DNA of 64,000 nt, taken from the NCBI RefSeq assembly GCF_900096995.1, contig NZ_OANT01000005.1, positions 62,001 through 126,000 on the forward strand, written 5' to 3'. Position numbers and translations under genes: made by a program. Position 1 is the stretch's first letter. Every line of letters begins with the position of its first letter. Below, in pieces: positions 43,299 through 51,387 of this stretch. This DNA is from Acinetobacter puyangensis (GTDB lineage: Bacteria > Pseudomonadota > Gammaproteobacteria > Pseudomonadales > Moraxellaceae). Under the pieces are notes generated by a model, which was not told the DNA's origin, did not search any database, and was given only the letters and a program-made list of their open reading frames with translations.

Positions 43299-43583
43299 TA
43301 GGGTCTGTCAACATTTGATAAATAGGTTGCGTTGTAGGCTAAAATTTCTTCAAACAAGGCATGAAACGCAGGCAATGGTTATTCCCTTGTCAAGTTTCAT
43401 AACGAAGTTTGGGGGAATTTTAGCCACAACCCTACGGGACAAGGAGATTTTTTGACGCTACTGCGTTATCTTGCGAAACAGTGTTTCTCATCATTTAGAA
43501 TCACTAAATCTCACTATTCATGCCTTGTATCGCCTAAAAAATATCCATTGTCGCAACCATAGATTAAATGGCGACAGACCCTA
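43299..43583. mobile_element. MITE with TA target duplication (281 bp plus flanking TA)
   Basis: The element starts TA-GGGTCTGTC at 43299 and ends GACAGACCC-TA at 43583. The outer ends match exactly for 11 bases including TA. Imperfect similarity continues inward for some 70 bases; the ends share CATT near base 13, GGTTGCG near 30 and CAAGGCATGAA near 65. An inner inverted repeat (CCCTTGTC / GGGACAAGG) adds further folding. No transposase is encoded. TA duplication and long imperfect ends fit a non-autonomous element moved by an IS630/Tc1-type transposase; the family is inferred. Confidence 0.75.
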
Positions 43584-43801
43584 GACTAACGTAATGAATT
43601 TATAAATTATCTATTAAAATTCAAATACTTTCAAGATAAACCATTGTTCTATCAACTATGAAAAGAATTTATCAAAACCGATTTTATCAGCTTTAATCCA
43701 TACATTATTTAAAAAATTAGCAGTGAACAAATAAAGCACTATTGCAAAATTCATAATCAGATATATAATTAACCTAGTTAACTATTTATCTGATTAAGTT
43801 T
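43584..43801. other. intergenic region before marR
   Basis: AT-rich, no gene seen. The last 35 bases hold the likely marR promoter and operator. Confidence 0.5.
43769..43781. promoter_or_regulatory. palindromic operator candidate upstream of marR-mfs
   Basis: TTAAC-CTA-GTTAA is a perfect inverted repeat 20 bases before the marR start, the usual place for MarR self-repression. Inferred only. Confidence 0.4.
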
Positions 43802-44236
43802 ATGCCCACCTTAGCTCCCTTTCGGTCGGTACTTTTAAAAAGTAGCCGAATTTTTGTAGATAAAATCAATGTTTATCTGCAAACACAAGATTTGAATTAT
43901 TCCTTATGGCAAGTGCTGGCTACGATTGACAATCTAGCCCCTTGTAGCCTGACAGATATTGCCAATGCACTAAATATTTCACAGCCTGCGATCAGTAAAC
44001 GAATTGTCGATCTGGAAAACAAACAATTAATTGACTATCTTCCAGCAAATAATCGACGCGAGAAAATCGTTACGCTTAGCCCACAAGGTCTAAATCATTA
44101 CCAGACCTGTAAGCAGCAAATTGATTTAATTGAAGCAAAATACCAGCAAGACATTGATCCACAGGCTCTACAACACGCCACCGAGGTTCTGGCGCAATTT
44201 TTAAATAATTTGCAAAAGGTTGATTCACATGAATGA
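43802..44236 (+). CDS. MarR-family transcriptional regulator
   Basis: 144 residues with a central winged helix: LWQVLATIDNLAPCSLTDIANALNISQPAISKRIVDLENKQLIDYLPANNRREKIVTLSPQG-like order (about 35-100), helices flanking it form the dimer. The wing DNRR is here NNRREK. No obvious Shine-Dalgarno precedes the ATG. It overlaps the following transporter gene by eight bases, so it probably represses that gene and is relieved by a small molecule. Confidence 0.88.
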   Translation: MPTLAPFRSVLLKSSRIFVDKINVYLQTQDLNYSLWQVLATIDNLAPCSLTDIANALNISQPAISKRIVDLENKQLIDYLPANNRREKIVTLSPQGLNHYQTCKQQIDLIEAKYQQDIDPQALQHATEVLAQFLNNLQKVDSHE

Positions 44237-45422
44237 AAATCGTTTATGGAGCAGAGATTTTATTCTCACCAGTCTGATTAATTTTATGATGGTGCTGGTA
44301 TTTTATATGCTGGTGGTGGTGATTGCGGGTTATGCTGTGACTGCATTGCATGCCTCCAAAGCAGAGGCTGGGCTTATTTCCGGCTTGTTTATAGTTGGGA
44401 CACTGATTGGTCGATTCATGATTGGCCAGTTTACCCATATTCTCGGTAGACAAAAAACCTTATGGCTGGGATTAACTGGTTTCAGCATCAGTGCAGGTCT
44501 ATATTTTATTGCCTCTTCCAGCGATTTTTTATTGGCGGTGCGTTTTATCCACGGATTTAGTTTTGGTTTGGCAAGTTCTATCCTCGGGGCAATTATTGCA
44601 CAAATTATTCCTGTTACCCGCCGGGGTGAAGGCATTGGTTATTACAGTCTAAGTAGTACTTTGGGTACCGCAGTGGGACCATTACTGGGTATTTATTTGA
44701 CCTTGCATGCCTCGTATCAGTGGATTTTTAGTCTCAGTATGATCATTGCATTGATCTGTTTAGGGATCAGTTTTCTGATTAAAATTCCTGCTCTACCAGA
44801 GAAAAATCTTGATCTAAACGAAGCCATAAAAAAACCATCATTTTTACAAAATTTTATTGAAGTCAAAGCAGTACCAATTGCAATCGTGGTCTTTATTGCC
44901 TCGATTTGCTATTCCAGTGTGCTGTCTTTTATCAATTTTTATGCACAGGAATTACAACTGGAAAAATCAGCAGCATTATTTTTTCTGGTTTATTCCATCG
45001 CCATTCTGGCCTCGCGTCCATTTACCGGAAAATTGATGGATCAAAAAGGTGAAAATGTGGTGATGTATCCGGCACTCTTTATTCTGGCACTGGCATTATT
45101 GCTGTTGAGTGTAGTACAACAAGGCTCATTACTGTTAATTTGTGGCGCATTATTGGGATTAGGCTTTGGCAATATGCAGTCGATTGCACAAGCAATTGCT
45201 GTGAAAAGCACGTCACTGGAACGAATGGGACTGGCCACCTCAACATTCTTTATTGCGTTGGATGCGGGTTTGGGCTTTGGGCCTTTTATTCTGGGTTTTG
45301 TCCTCAATCATATTAGCTATGCACAAATGTATTTTTATAGTGCATGGATTGCTTTGGCCTGTATTGCCTTGTATTTTGTCTTACATGGTCGCCATGCTCG
45401 AGTAAAAGCTATACAAGTATAG
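44229..45422 (+). CDS. MFS transporter under MarR control
   Basis: 397-residue permease with 12 hydrophobic segments, from ATG at 44229 (MNENRLWSRDFILTSLINF); a TTG nine bases earlier is rejected. Motif A appears as GRFMIGQFTHILGRQKTLW in the loop after helix 2, and SRPFTGKLMDQKGE repeats it in the second half. The type resembles drug or metabolite:proton antiporters of the staphyloferrin/YfcJ-like group. Overlap with marR suggests inducible efflux; substrate unknown. Confidence 0.85.
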   Translation: MNENRLWSRDFILTSLINFMMVLVFYMLVVVIAGYAVTALHASKAEAGLISGLFIVGTLIGRFMIGQFTHILGRQKTLWLGLTGFSISAGLYFIASSSDFLLAVRFIHGFSFGLASSILGAIIAQIIPVTRRGEGIGYYSLSSTLGTAVGPLLGIYLTLHASYQWIFSLSMIIALICLGISFLIKIPALPEKNLDLNEAIKKPSFLQNFIEVKAVPIAIVVFIASICYSSVLSFINFYAQELQLEKSAALFFLVYSIAILASRPFTGKLMDQKGENVVMYPALFILALALLLLSVVQQGSLLLICGALLGLGFGNMQSIAQAIAVKSTSLERMGLATSTFFIALDAGLGFGPFILGFVLNHISYAQMYFYSAWIALACIALYFVLHGRHARVKAIQV

Positions 45423-45442
45423 ATAAAGTCATTCAAAAAAAT

Positions 45443-45470
45443 CCGATGTATAGCATGTGCTATACATCGG
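45443..45470 (-). terminator. terminator after gdhA
   Basis: A 28-base near-perfect palindrome (13-base-pair arms 45443-45455 and 45458-45470). On the minus strand it is followed by a run of seven T, so it terminates gdhA and may also stop the convergent MFS gene. Confidence 0.8.
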
Positions 45471-45568
45471 CTGGAAAGTTAAACAATTGATTAAGATAAG
45501 TTAAAAATTAAAGTTGAATAATATTAAGCTAACAATAATTTCGCCCGGATTACCAACTATACATTCAT

Positions 45569-46912
45569 CTAGTAGATGCCCTGTGCCAGCATGGCATCGG
45601 CAACTTTGACAAAGCCTGCAATATTCGCACCATCCACATAATTAATTGTGCCATCTTGCTGTTTACCATAGTACACACAGTTGGCATGAATATTCTTCAT
45701 GATGGCATGTAAACGTTCATCGACTTCCGCATGCGTCCATCCAACGCGCATGGCATTTTGCGACATTTCCAGACCAGAAGTTGCCACTCCTCCAGCATTA
45801 GACGCTTTGCCCGGTGCATATAGAACTTTTGCGGCAATAAACTTCTCTACCGCCTCAAGTGTGGACGGCATATTGGCGCCCTCTGCAACACAGATCACAC
45901 CATTTTTAATCAGGATTGCTGCATCCTCACCATTTAATTCATTCTGGGTCGCACACGGCAAGGCAATATCCACAGGAATATGCCACGGTGTTTTTTCTTC
46001 AAAATATTCAAATCCATGCTTGGATGCAAACTCGGAAATACGTCCACGTTTTAGATTTTTTAGTTCCATCACTTCTGCAAGTAATTCTTCACTAAAACCA
46101 TCTTTTAAATAAACTGTACCATTGGAATCAGATAAAGTAACAACTTTTGCACCTAAAAATAGGGCTTTTTCGGCGGCATACTGTGCCACATTACCAGAAC
46201 CCGAAACCGCAACGGTTTTGCCACTGAAGCTTTCACCACGAGTCTTTAACATTTCTTCGGCAAAATAAACCGTACCAAACCCGGTAGCTTCAGGACGCAT
46301 TAAACTGCCACCAAAGGACAAGCCCTTACCGGTAAATACACTGGAGGTATCATTACTGAGTTTCTTCATCATCCCAGCCATGTAACCTACTTCACGACCA
46401 CCAACGCCAATATCCCCAGCCGGAATATCGGTATCTGAGCCAAGATGACGATAAAGCTCAAGCATCAAGGCCTGACAAAAACGCATAATTTCGCCATCGG
46501 ACTTGCCTTTGGGATCAAAATCCGAACCACCTTTACCACCACCCATCGGCAGCGTGGTTAATGCATTTTTAAAGGTTTGTTCAAAACCCAAAAACTTTAA
46601 AATCGATAAATTCACCGATGGATGAAAACGCATACCGCCTTTAAACGGGCCAATTGCCGAATTAAACTGAATCCGAAAGGCACGATTGACTTGGGTTTGT
46701 CCTTGATCATCGACCCATGCCACACGAAATTGAATCACTCTCTCCGGCTCAACCAGACGTTCCAGAATACCTTGCGCTGCGTATTGCGGATTTTTTTCAA
46801 TAAAAGGCCATAAGCTTATCATCACCTCTTCTACCGCTTGTAGAAACTCAGGTTGATGTTGATCACGAGATTTGACGTAGCTTAAAAAATCACCCAAATT
46901 ATTATATTTCAA
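45569..46912 (-). CDS. gdhA: NADP-specific glutamate dehydrogenase
   Basis: Reversible reductive amination of 2-oxoglutarate to glutamate. The preferred start is TTG at 46912 with GAGGGA six bases upstream, giving 447 residues, exactly the E. coli GdhA length; the frame continues to 46951 without a better start. Very high family resemblance: NSAIGPFKGGMRFHPSVNLSILKFLGFEQTFKNALTTLPMGGGKGGSDFDPKGKS holds the substrate lysines, and VSGSGNVAQYAAEKA is the NADP-binding loop. The catalytic Asp is in IPAGDIGVGGREVG. Monocistronic. Confidence 0.95.
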   Translation of the reverse strand: MKYNNLGDFLSYVKSRDQHQPEFLQAVEEVMISLWPFIEKNPQYAAQGILERLVEPERVIQFRVAWVDDQGQTQVNRAFRIQFNSAIGPFKGGMRFHPSVNLSILKFLGFEQTFKNALTTLPMGGGKGGSDFDPKGKSDGEIMRFCQALMLELYRHLGSDTDIPAGDIGVGGREVGYMAGMMKKLSNDTSSVFTGKGLSFGGSLMRPEATGFGTVYFAEEMLKTRGESFSGKTVAVSGSGNVAQYAAEKALFLGAKVVTLSDSNGTVYLKDGFSEELLAEVMELKNLKRGRISEFASKHGFEYFEEKTPWHIPVDIALPCATQNELNGEDAAILIKNGVICVAEGANMPSTLEAVEKFIAAKVLYAPGKASNAGGVATSGLEMSQNAMRVGWTHAEVDERLHAIMKNIHANCVYYGKQQDGTINYVDGANIAGFVKVADAMLAQGIY

Positions 46913-46943
46913 CGCATGTCCCTCAATTGCAAGCGATTCTAAA

Positions 46944-46963
46944 TAGTGCAATTTTTTGCACTA
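46944..46963. promoter_or_regulatory. inverted repeat in the gdhA leader
   Basis: TAGTGCAA and TTGCACTA, perfect eight-base arms with a TTTT loop, 32 bases upstream of the TTG start. Could be an operator or a leader hairpin. Orientation does not match the NtrC consensus (TGCAC-GTGCA), so no regulator is proposed. Confidence 0.35.
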
Positions 46964-47316
46964 AAATTAATTTCGCACTTATTTAATACTTATTTTGATT
47001 ATTTCACAATATTTTTTATTGATATATTTTTATATTATATAAAATACAGCACTTTATGACAATAATAGTGGATATTTTAAAAATAAATAGTTTGATTTAT
47101 TTTGGTGCAAAATTAAAAAATTTATTCTATTTAGCATATATAATGATCACGTTTTAGCCCCCTCTTTTGATTTTCTATCCAAAGTTGCACCATGATTTAG
47201 CAAAAAATTACCGATCATTTCAATATATCCATTGCGCTTTCTACCTCGTGTCTACAATTTTTTGTTATACTCAACCTTATTTCCCGTTCTACCGATATAT
47301 TTCCTTGCATCAGCCT
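46964..47316. other. AT-rich divergent intergenic region (gdhA / rnfB-like)
   Basis: No gene seen; it must hold the promoters of the divergent gdhA and the RnfB-like gene. The frame of the latter stays open back to 47167, but that part has the composition of non-coding DNA and no ribosome-binding site. Confidence 0.5.
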
Positions 47317-48102
47317 ATGTCTTCGCCACTGCAATCTCTCGTTGTGCAAATTGATCAACTTTTACCGCAAACCCAATGTGGATTATGTGGTCATGCTGCC
47401 GGCTGTTTGCCCTATGCACAATCCATTGCCGAGGGTGAAAGTGCCAATAAATGTGTTCCCGGTGGACAACCCGTCGCCGATGCTTTAGCCCACCTATTAA
47501 ATCGGGAAAAGTTAATTGCCGAACCCAGTATCTGGGACATTGCAACAGATGGTCGACCGCAGCGCATTAAAGCAGTCATTCGTGAAGACGAATGTATTGG
47601 CTGTACCAAATGTATTGTTGCCTGTCCTGTCGATGCCATCATCGGTAGTGGTAAAATGATGCACAGTATTTTGACAGATTTATGTACAGGCTGTGAGTTA
47701 TGTCTTGCACCCTGTCCAGTCGATTGTATCGATCTGGTTGAGGATATCTCACCACTGCCGAGCGAAGCGGAACGGATCGTACAACAAAATGATTTACGTG
47801 AACGCTATAAAGCACATTTATTACGTGAACAAACTCGGCGCAATCTGCGTACCCATGCCAGCCCCATTACGCAGGCAAGTGCATCAACAGAGCAGTTACA
47901 AGCCATTATCGGTGACAACATTGAGCTTGCGCCACACGTAAAATCTGTCCAAAAACAGGATGTGCAAACCACCATCGAACTGGCAAAAATTCGCACACAA
48001 ATCAAAAAATTACAAAAACAGTTAACGCTACGCAATGATCAGAACAAAACTCAACAGCTAGATGATCTGGAACGACGTTTGGCCGAATTAATGGATGCTT
48101 AA
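47317..48102 (+). CDS. orphan RnfB/RsxB-type iron-sulfur protein
   Basis: 261 residues from ATG at 47317 ([34 protein letters not shown]). The first cysteine cluster (CGLCG-x6-C, later Cys in NKCVPGG) is the RnfB [4Fe-4S] site. Two ferredoxin clusters follow in [18 protein letters not shown] and [17 protein letters not shown] coiled-coil-like tail ends the protein ([13 protein letters not shown]). The N-terminal membrane helix of RnfB is missing, and no other rnf/rsx subunit gene is near. The next gene is nth, as in enterobacterial rsx operons, so this looks like a retained remnant with a separate electron-transfer role. Confidence 0.85.
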   Translation: MSSPLQSLVVQIDQLLPQTQCGLCGHAAGCLPYAQSIAEGESANKCVPGGQPVADALAHLLNREKLIAEPSIWDIATDGRPQRIKAVIREDECIGCTKCIVACPVDAIIGSGKMMHSILTDLCTGCELCLAPCPVDCIDLVEDISPLPSEAERIVQQNDLRERYKAHLLREQTRRNLRTHASPITQASASTEQLQAIIGDNIELAPHVKSVQKQDVQTTIELAKIRTQIKKLQKQLTLRNDQNKTQQLDDLERRLAELMDA

Positions 48103-48105
48103 ATC

Positions 48106-48813
48106 ATGACCAAAGCACTATCTTCCAGTAAAGCAATGACCAAAGCGCAAATTCAAATTTTTTTTGAACGATTACGCGAACAACGTCCGCATCCACAAAC
48201 TGAACTGAATTATGGTAGTCCTTTTCAACTTCTGATTGCTGTGCTACTTTCCGCACAGGCAACAGATGTCAGTGTCAACAAGGCGACCACACAGCTTTTT
48301 ATTGATGCACCAAATGCGCAGCATATGTATGATCTGGGCGTGGAAAAACTCAAAAATTATATTAAAACCATTGGCTTATATAATGCCAAAGCAGAAAATG
48401 TAATTAAAACCTGTAAAATTCTGCTGGAACGTTTTCATGGTGAAGTGCCCCAAACCCGAGAAGAACTGGAGTCACTGCCGGGTGTAGGTCGTAAAACTGC
48501 CAATGTGGTTTTAAATACTGCCTTTGGACAAGCCACCATGGCGGTGGATACCCATATTTTCCGGGTAGGTAATCGTACCGGACTGGCCAAAGGTAAAGAT
48601 GTCCTTGAAGTCGAACAACGCTTATTAAAAGTGATTCCCAAAGAATTTATTCATGACGCACATCACTGGCTGATTTTACATGGGCGTTATTGCTGTACCG
48701 CACGTAAACCCAAATGTGGTGAATGTGTGGTATCCGATGTCTGTAACTGGAAAGAACGCTTCGCCTATGGGGCAGAAATTCCACAATTAAAACAACCACA
48801 ATTAGAATCTTGA
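48106..48813 (+). CDS. nth: endonuclease III (DNA glycosylase/AP lyase)
   Basis: Base-excision repair enzyme for oxidised pyrimidines. 235 residues. Helix-hairpin-helix LPGVGRKTANVVL carries the catalytic Lys (about 125), and VDTHIFRV the catalytic Asp (about 143). The C-terminal [4Fe-4S] ligands have the spacing C-x6-C-x2-C-x5-C in CTARKPKCGECVVSDVC. ATG three bases after the RnfB-like gene; ATG at 48136 is an alternative start closer to the E. coli length. Confidence 0.95.
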   Translation: MTKALSSSKAMTKAQIQIFFERLREQRPHPQTELNYGSPFQLLIAVLLSAQATDVSVNKATTQLFIDAPNAQHMYDLGVEKLKNYIKTIGLYNAKAENVIKTCKILLERFHGEVPQTREELESLPGVGRKTANVVLNTAFGQATMAVDTHIFRVGNRTGLAKGKDVLEVEQRLLKVIPKEFIHDAHHWLILHGRYCCTARKPKCGECVVSDVCNWKERFAYGAEIPQLKQPQLES

Positions 48814-48950
48814 TCACCGGTCATTCATATCTCAACTGTTTTTGGAGATTTCTGCACAATTTTATCAACTTGTTAATATTGTGATCTATGCTCAAATCTG
48901 CATTAAATGCTATGATCATCCTTTGCCTGTAAGATTTGAGTAAAGTACCA

Positions 48951-49967
48951 ATGCCGACGTCCTCTTCACTGAAACGAAATATTTATGCCCTAGAAGAACA
49001 TCCTTTTGCACAATATGTTCGTATTTTGGGTAAGGGCAAAACCGGTAGTCGCTCACTGAGTGATGAAGAAGCCTATCATGCTTTTTCAATGATTTTAGAT
49101 GGTGAGGCACTGGATCTACAAATTGGTGCATTTTTAATGCTGCTGCGCGTCAAGGAAGAATCTGTCGATGAGTTAACAGGATTTGTAAAAGCCAGCAAGG
49201 ATATGTTGAATCTACCCCCTTTACCTTTCGAGGTTGATCTGGACTGGTCGAGCTATGCAGGCAAACGCAAACATTATCCGTGGTTCTTATTATCTGCCCT
49301 AACGCTTGCACAACATGGTTATAAAGTGGTGATGCATGGTGTGGCAGGTCATACCAGCAATCGGCTTTATACCGAAGATGCACTAAAATATCTGGGCTAT
49401 GCTATATGTGAGGATATACGGGATGTCAAAAATCATCTTAACAAGAAAAACTTTGCTTTTATTCCACTACAATTACTCTCGCCAAAACTGGCAGAAATGA
49501 TTCAATTTCGTCAATTTCTGGGGCTGCGCTCCCCTGTCCATACACTTTGCCGCCTCATCAACCCCTATGACGCAAAAGCCACGTTACAGGCAATTTTTCA
49601 TCCAGCCTATCGTGCGTCACATCAACAGGCAGCATTTCAACTTGGCTATCAAAATAGTGCGGTGATTAAAGGTGAAGGTGGTGAATTTGAACGTAATCCG
49701 GATGCAAAAACCTTAATTTGCGGCATTAAAAATGGCGAATGCTATGAACTGGAATTGCCAAAACTCAATCCGGATCGTTCGGTTGGCGAGGAAAGTTTTG
49801 ATTTGGAGTTGTTTAAACAGGTCTGGTTGGGTCATGCCGAACATGACTATGCTACACTAGCGATTATCGAAACCTTGGCGATTGCCTTAATGACCATGCA
49901 ACTTGCAGAGGATTATCCGCAAGCGCAACACAAAGCCTTAGAACTGTGGCAAAACCGGTTTAAATAA
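48951..49967 (+). CDS. TrpD2/YbiB-type glycosyltransferase-family-3 protein
   Basis: 338 residues from ATG at 48951 (MPTSSSLKRNIYALEEHPFAQYVRILGKGKTGSRSLSDEEA). The fold is that of anthranilate phosphoribosyltransferase (DEEAYHAFSMILDGEALDLQIGAFLMLLRVKEES is the helical N-domain), but the glycine-rich phosphoribosyl site of TrpD is replaced by VMHGVAGHTSNR. This marks the YbiB/TrpD2 group, which binds nucleic acid rather than acting in Trp synthesis. Its job is uncertain; E. coli ybiB belongs to the LexA regulon. A TTG-started extension to 48936 is rejected. Confidence 0.8.
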   Translation: MPTSSSLKRNIYALEEHPFAQYVRILGKGKTGSRSLSDEEAYHAFSMILDGEALDLQIGAFLMLLRVKEESVDELTGFVKASKDMLNLPPLPFEVDLDWSSYAGKRKHYPWFLLSALTLAQHGYKVVMHGVAGHTSNRLYTEDALKYLGYAICEDIRDVKNHLNKKNFAFIPLQLLSPKLAEMIQFRQFLGLRSPVHTLCRLINPYDAKATLQAIFHPAYRASHQQAAFQLGYQNSAVIKGEGGEFERNPDAKTLICGIKNGECYELELPKLNPDRSVGEESFDLELFKQVWLGHAEHDYATLAIIETLAIALMTMQLAEDYPQAQHKALELWQNRFK

Positions 49968-50232
49968 AACGAATCGGTTTGACTTCTTCATCATGCTCAG
50001 GCGTATGTGAATCACAATGTTCATCTTCTTCTTTGCTGCCGCGATCGATATAGCCGGTACGTTCTGTTTCCGGTAAGTTTTTATGCTCCCAAACCAGTAC
50101 TGCCTGCATACAGATTTCACGTTGTTCCTTGCTTAGCGCAACGCCATTGCCCCATTTGCCAATTTCCACTGCTGTACGAAGTTTTTCAACAATTTCTGGG
50201 GTCAAGGTATTTAACATTTGTTCAATATTCAT
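49960..50232 (-). CDS. YeaC-family (DUF1315) protein
   Basis: 90 residues starting MNIEQMLNTLTPEIVEKLRTAVEIGKWGNGVALSKEQREICMQAV, matching the YeaC family pattern of a short helical protein with T-P-E-I and G-K-W-x-x-G. The acidic His-rich tail (EEDEHCDSHTPEHDEE) might bind metal. Function unknown. The end overlaps the 3' end of the YbiB gene by eight bases on the opposite strand; nadK lies eight bases upstream. Confidence 0.8.
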   Translation of the reverse strand: MNIEQMLNTLTPEIVEKLRTAVEIGKWGNGVALSKEQREICMQAVLVWEHKNLPETERTGYIDRGSKEEDEHCDSHTPEHDEEVKPIRFI

Positions 50233-50240
50233 ATGTGCTC

Positions 50241-51152
50241 CTAATTTTGCTCATCATCTGAAGATTCAAAATCCTGATTCCAACGTAATTTTGTACGGCA
50301 TGCCGCATAAAAATCATAGCCCGGTGGATGTAATAATGTCAGTTTAAATGGATGCTTTTTGATATATAACCAGTCGCCAACCTGCAAGCTGACACTATTT
50401 TGTCCATCGGCACTGACCATCGGTAAAATCTGGTTATCCTGAATAAGTATTTTGATTTCACTTTGTCCACCGACCACAATCGGACGTGATGTTAAAGTAT
50501 GCGGATGCATCGGCACCAGCACAATGGCATCCATATTCGGATGTACAATCGGGCCGCCTCCGGATAATGCATATGCGGTTGAGCCTGTTGGTGATGCCAC
50601 AATCAGACCATCACTATGCTGCCGATAGACATATAAACCATCAATATTCAGCTCGAAATCAATCATATGAACTGATTTACCCGAATGCAGCACCACATCA
50701 TTGAGGGCGATGTCACGATAAACTGTTTGACCTTGCGAGCGAATTTCGGTTTCCAATAAAAAGCGTTGATCAAAAACATAATCGCCATCTAATACTTGGC
50801 CCAATTTTACCAACACATCATTGGGTGAGATATCGGTCAAAAATCCCAAACGACCACGGTTAACCCCAACCACCGGCACATTATATTTTGCCAGTGCTCT
50901 TGCCGCATGCAGAAGTGAACCGTCACCTCCAACCACCACGACCAAATCTGTAACTTGTCCCAGTTGCGCACGCGTACTGGTTTGAACATTATTAAACTGG
51001 CCCAGTTCGGCAGTTTCATGATCAAATATTGGACGTAAGCCACGTTCAAGCAAAAACTGATAAATTGCCGTAAGCGTTTCAACAACAGAAGATTTTCCAG
51101 GACGACCTATTAAACCGATATTCCGAAATACTCTCGAGAAATGATGTTGCAC
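50241..51152 (-). CDS. nadK: NAD kinase
   Basis: Phosphorylates NAD to NADP. 303 residues from GTG at 51152, chosen because AAGGGAG lies eight bases upstream; the GTG at 51161 overlaps that Shine-Dalgarno. Motifs: VVVGGDGSLLHAAR (catalytic GGDGS, about 74-78), NRGRLGFLTD, LNDVVLH and SDGLIVASPTGSTAYALSGGGPIV. Typical single-domain bacterial PpnK. yeaC follows. Confidence 0.94.
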   Translation of the reverse strand: MQHHFSRVFRNIGLIGRPGKSSVVETLTAIYQFLLERGLRPIFDHETAELGQFNNVQTSTRAQLGQVTDLVVVVGGDGSLLHAARALAKYNVPVVGVNRGRLGFLTDISPNDVLVKLGQVLDGDYVFDQRFLLETEIRSQGQTVYRDIALNDVVLHSGKSVHMIDFELNIDGLYVYRQHSDGLIVASPTGSTAYALSGGGPIVHPNMDAIVLVPMHPHTLTSRPIVVGGQSEIKILIQDNQILPMVSADGQNSVSLQVGDWLYIKKHPFKLTLLHPPGYDFYAACRTKLRWNQDFESSDDEQN

Positions 51153-51387
51153 CCAATTCACTCCCTTGGAATTAGTATTTAATCATATCACTTTGCGGGT
51201 TTTACACCAATTGGCTAAAAGCAAGATGAGCAATTTTTCACACAAAATGATATAAAAATCCAGATACTGGAAAAAATTATCAAGTATTTACACAGATGAT
51301 TTATACTTTATTAGCAATTTACAACACAGTTAGCATTGCATATACAGAAATGCTATCGCATTATTTACACACTTTATTTTTGACTTT

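Noticed and set aside
43258..43314. Longer start for the P-loop ATPase
   Set aside because: The first codons fall inside the MITE end, so the ATG at 43257 is preferred.
47167..47316. 50-codon extension of the RnfB-like protein
   Set aside because: Composition of non-coding DNA; the family N-terminus and start at 47317 fit better.
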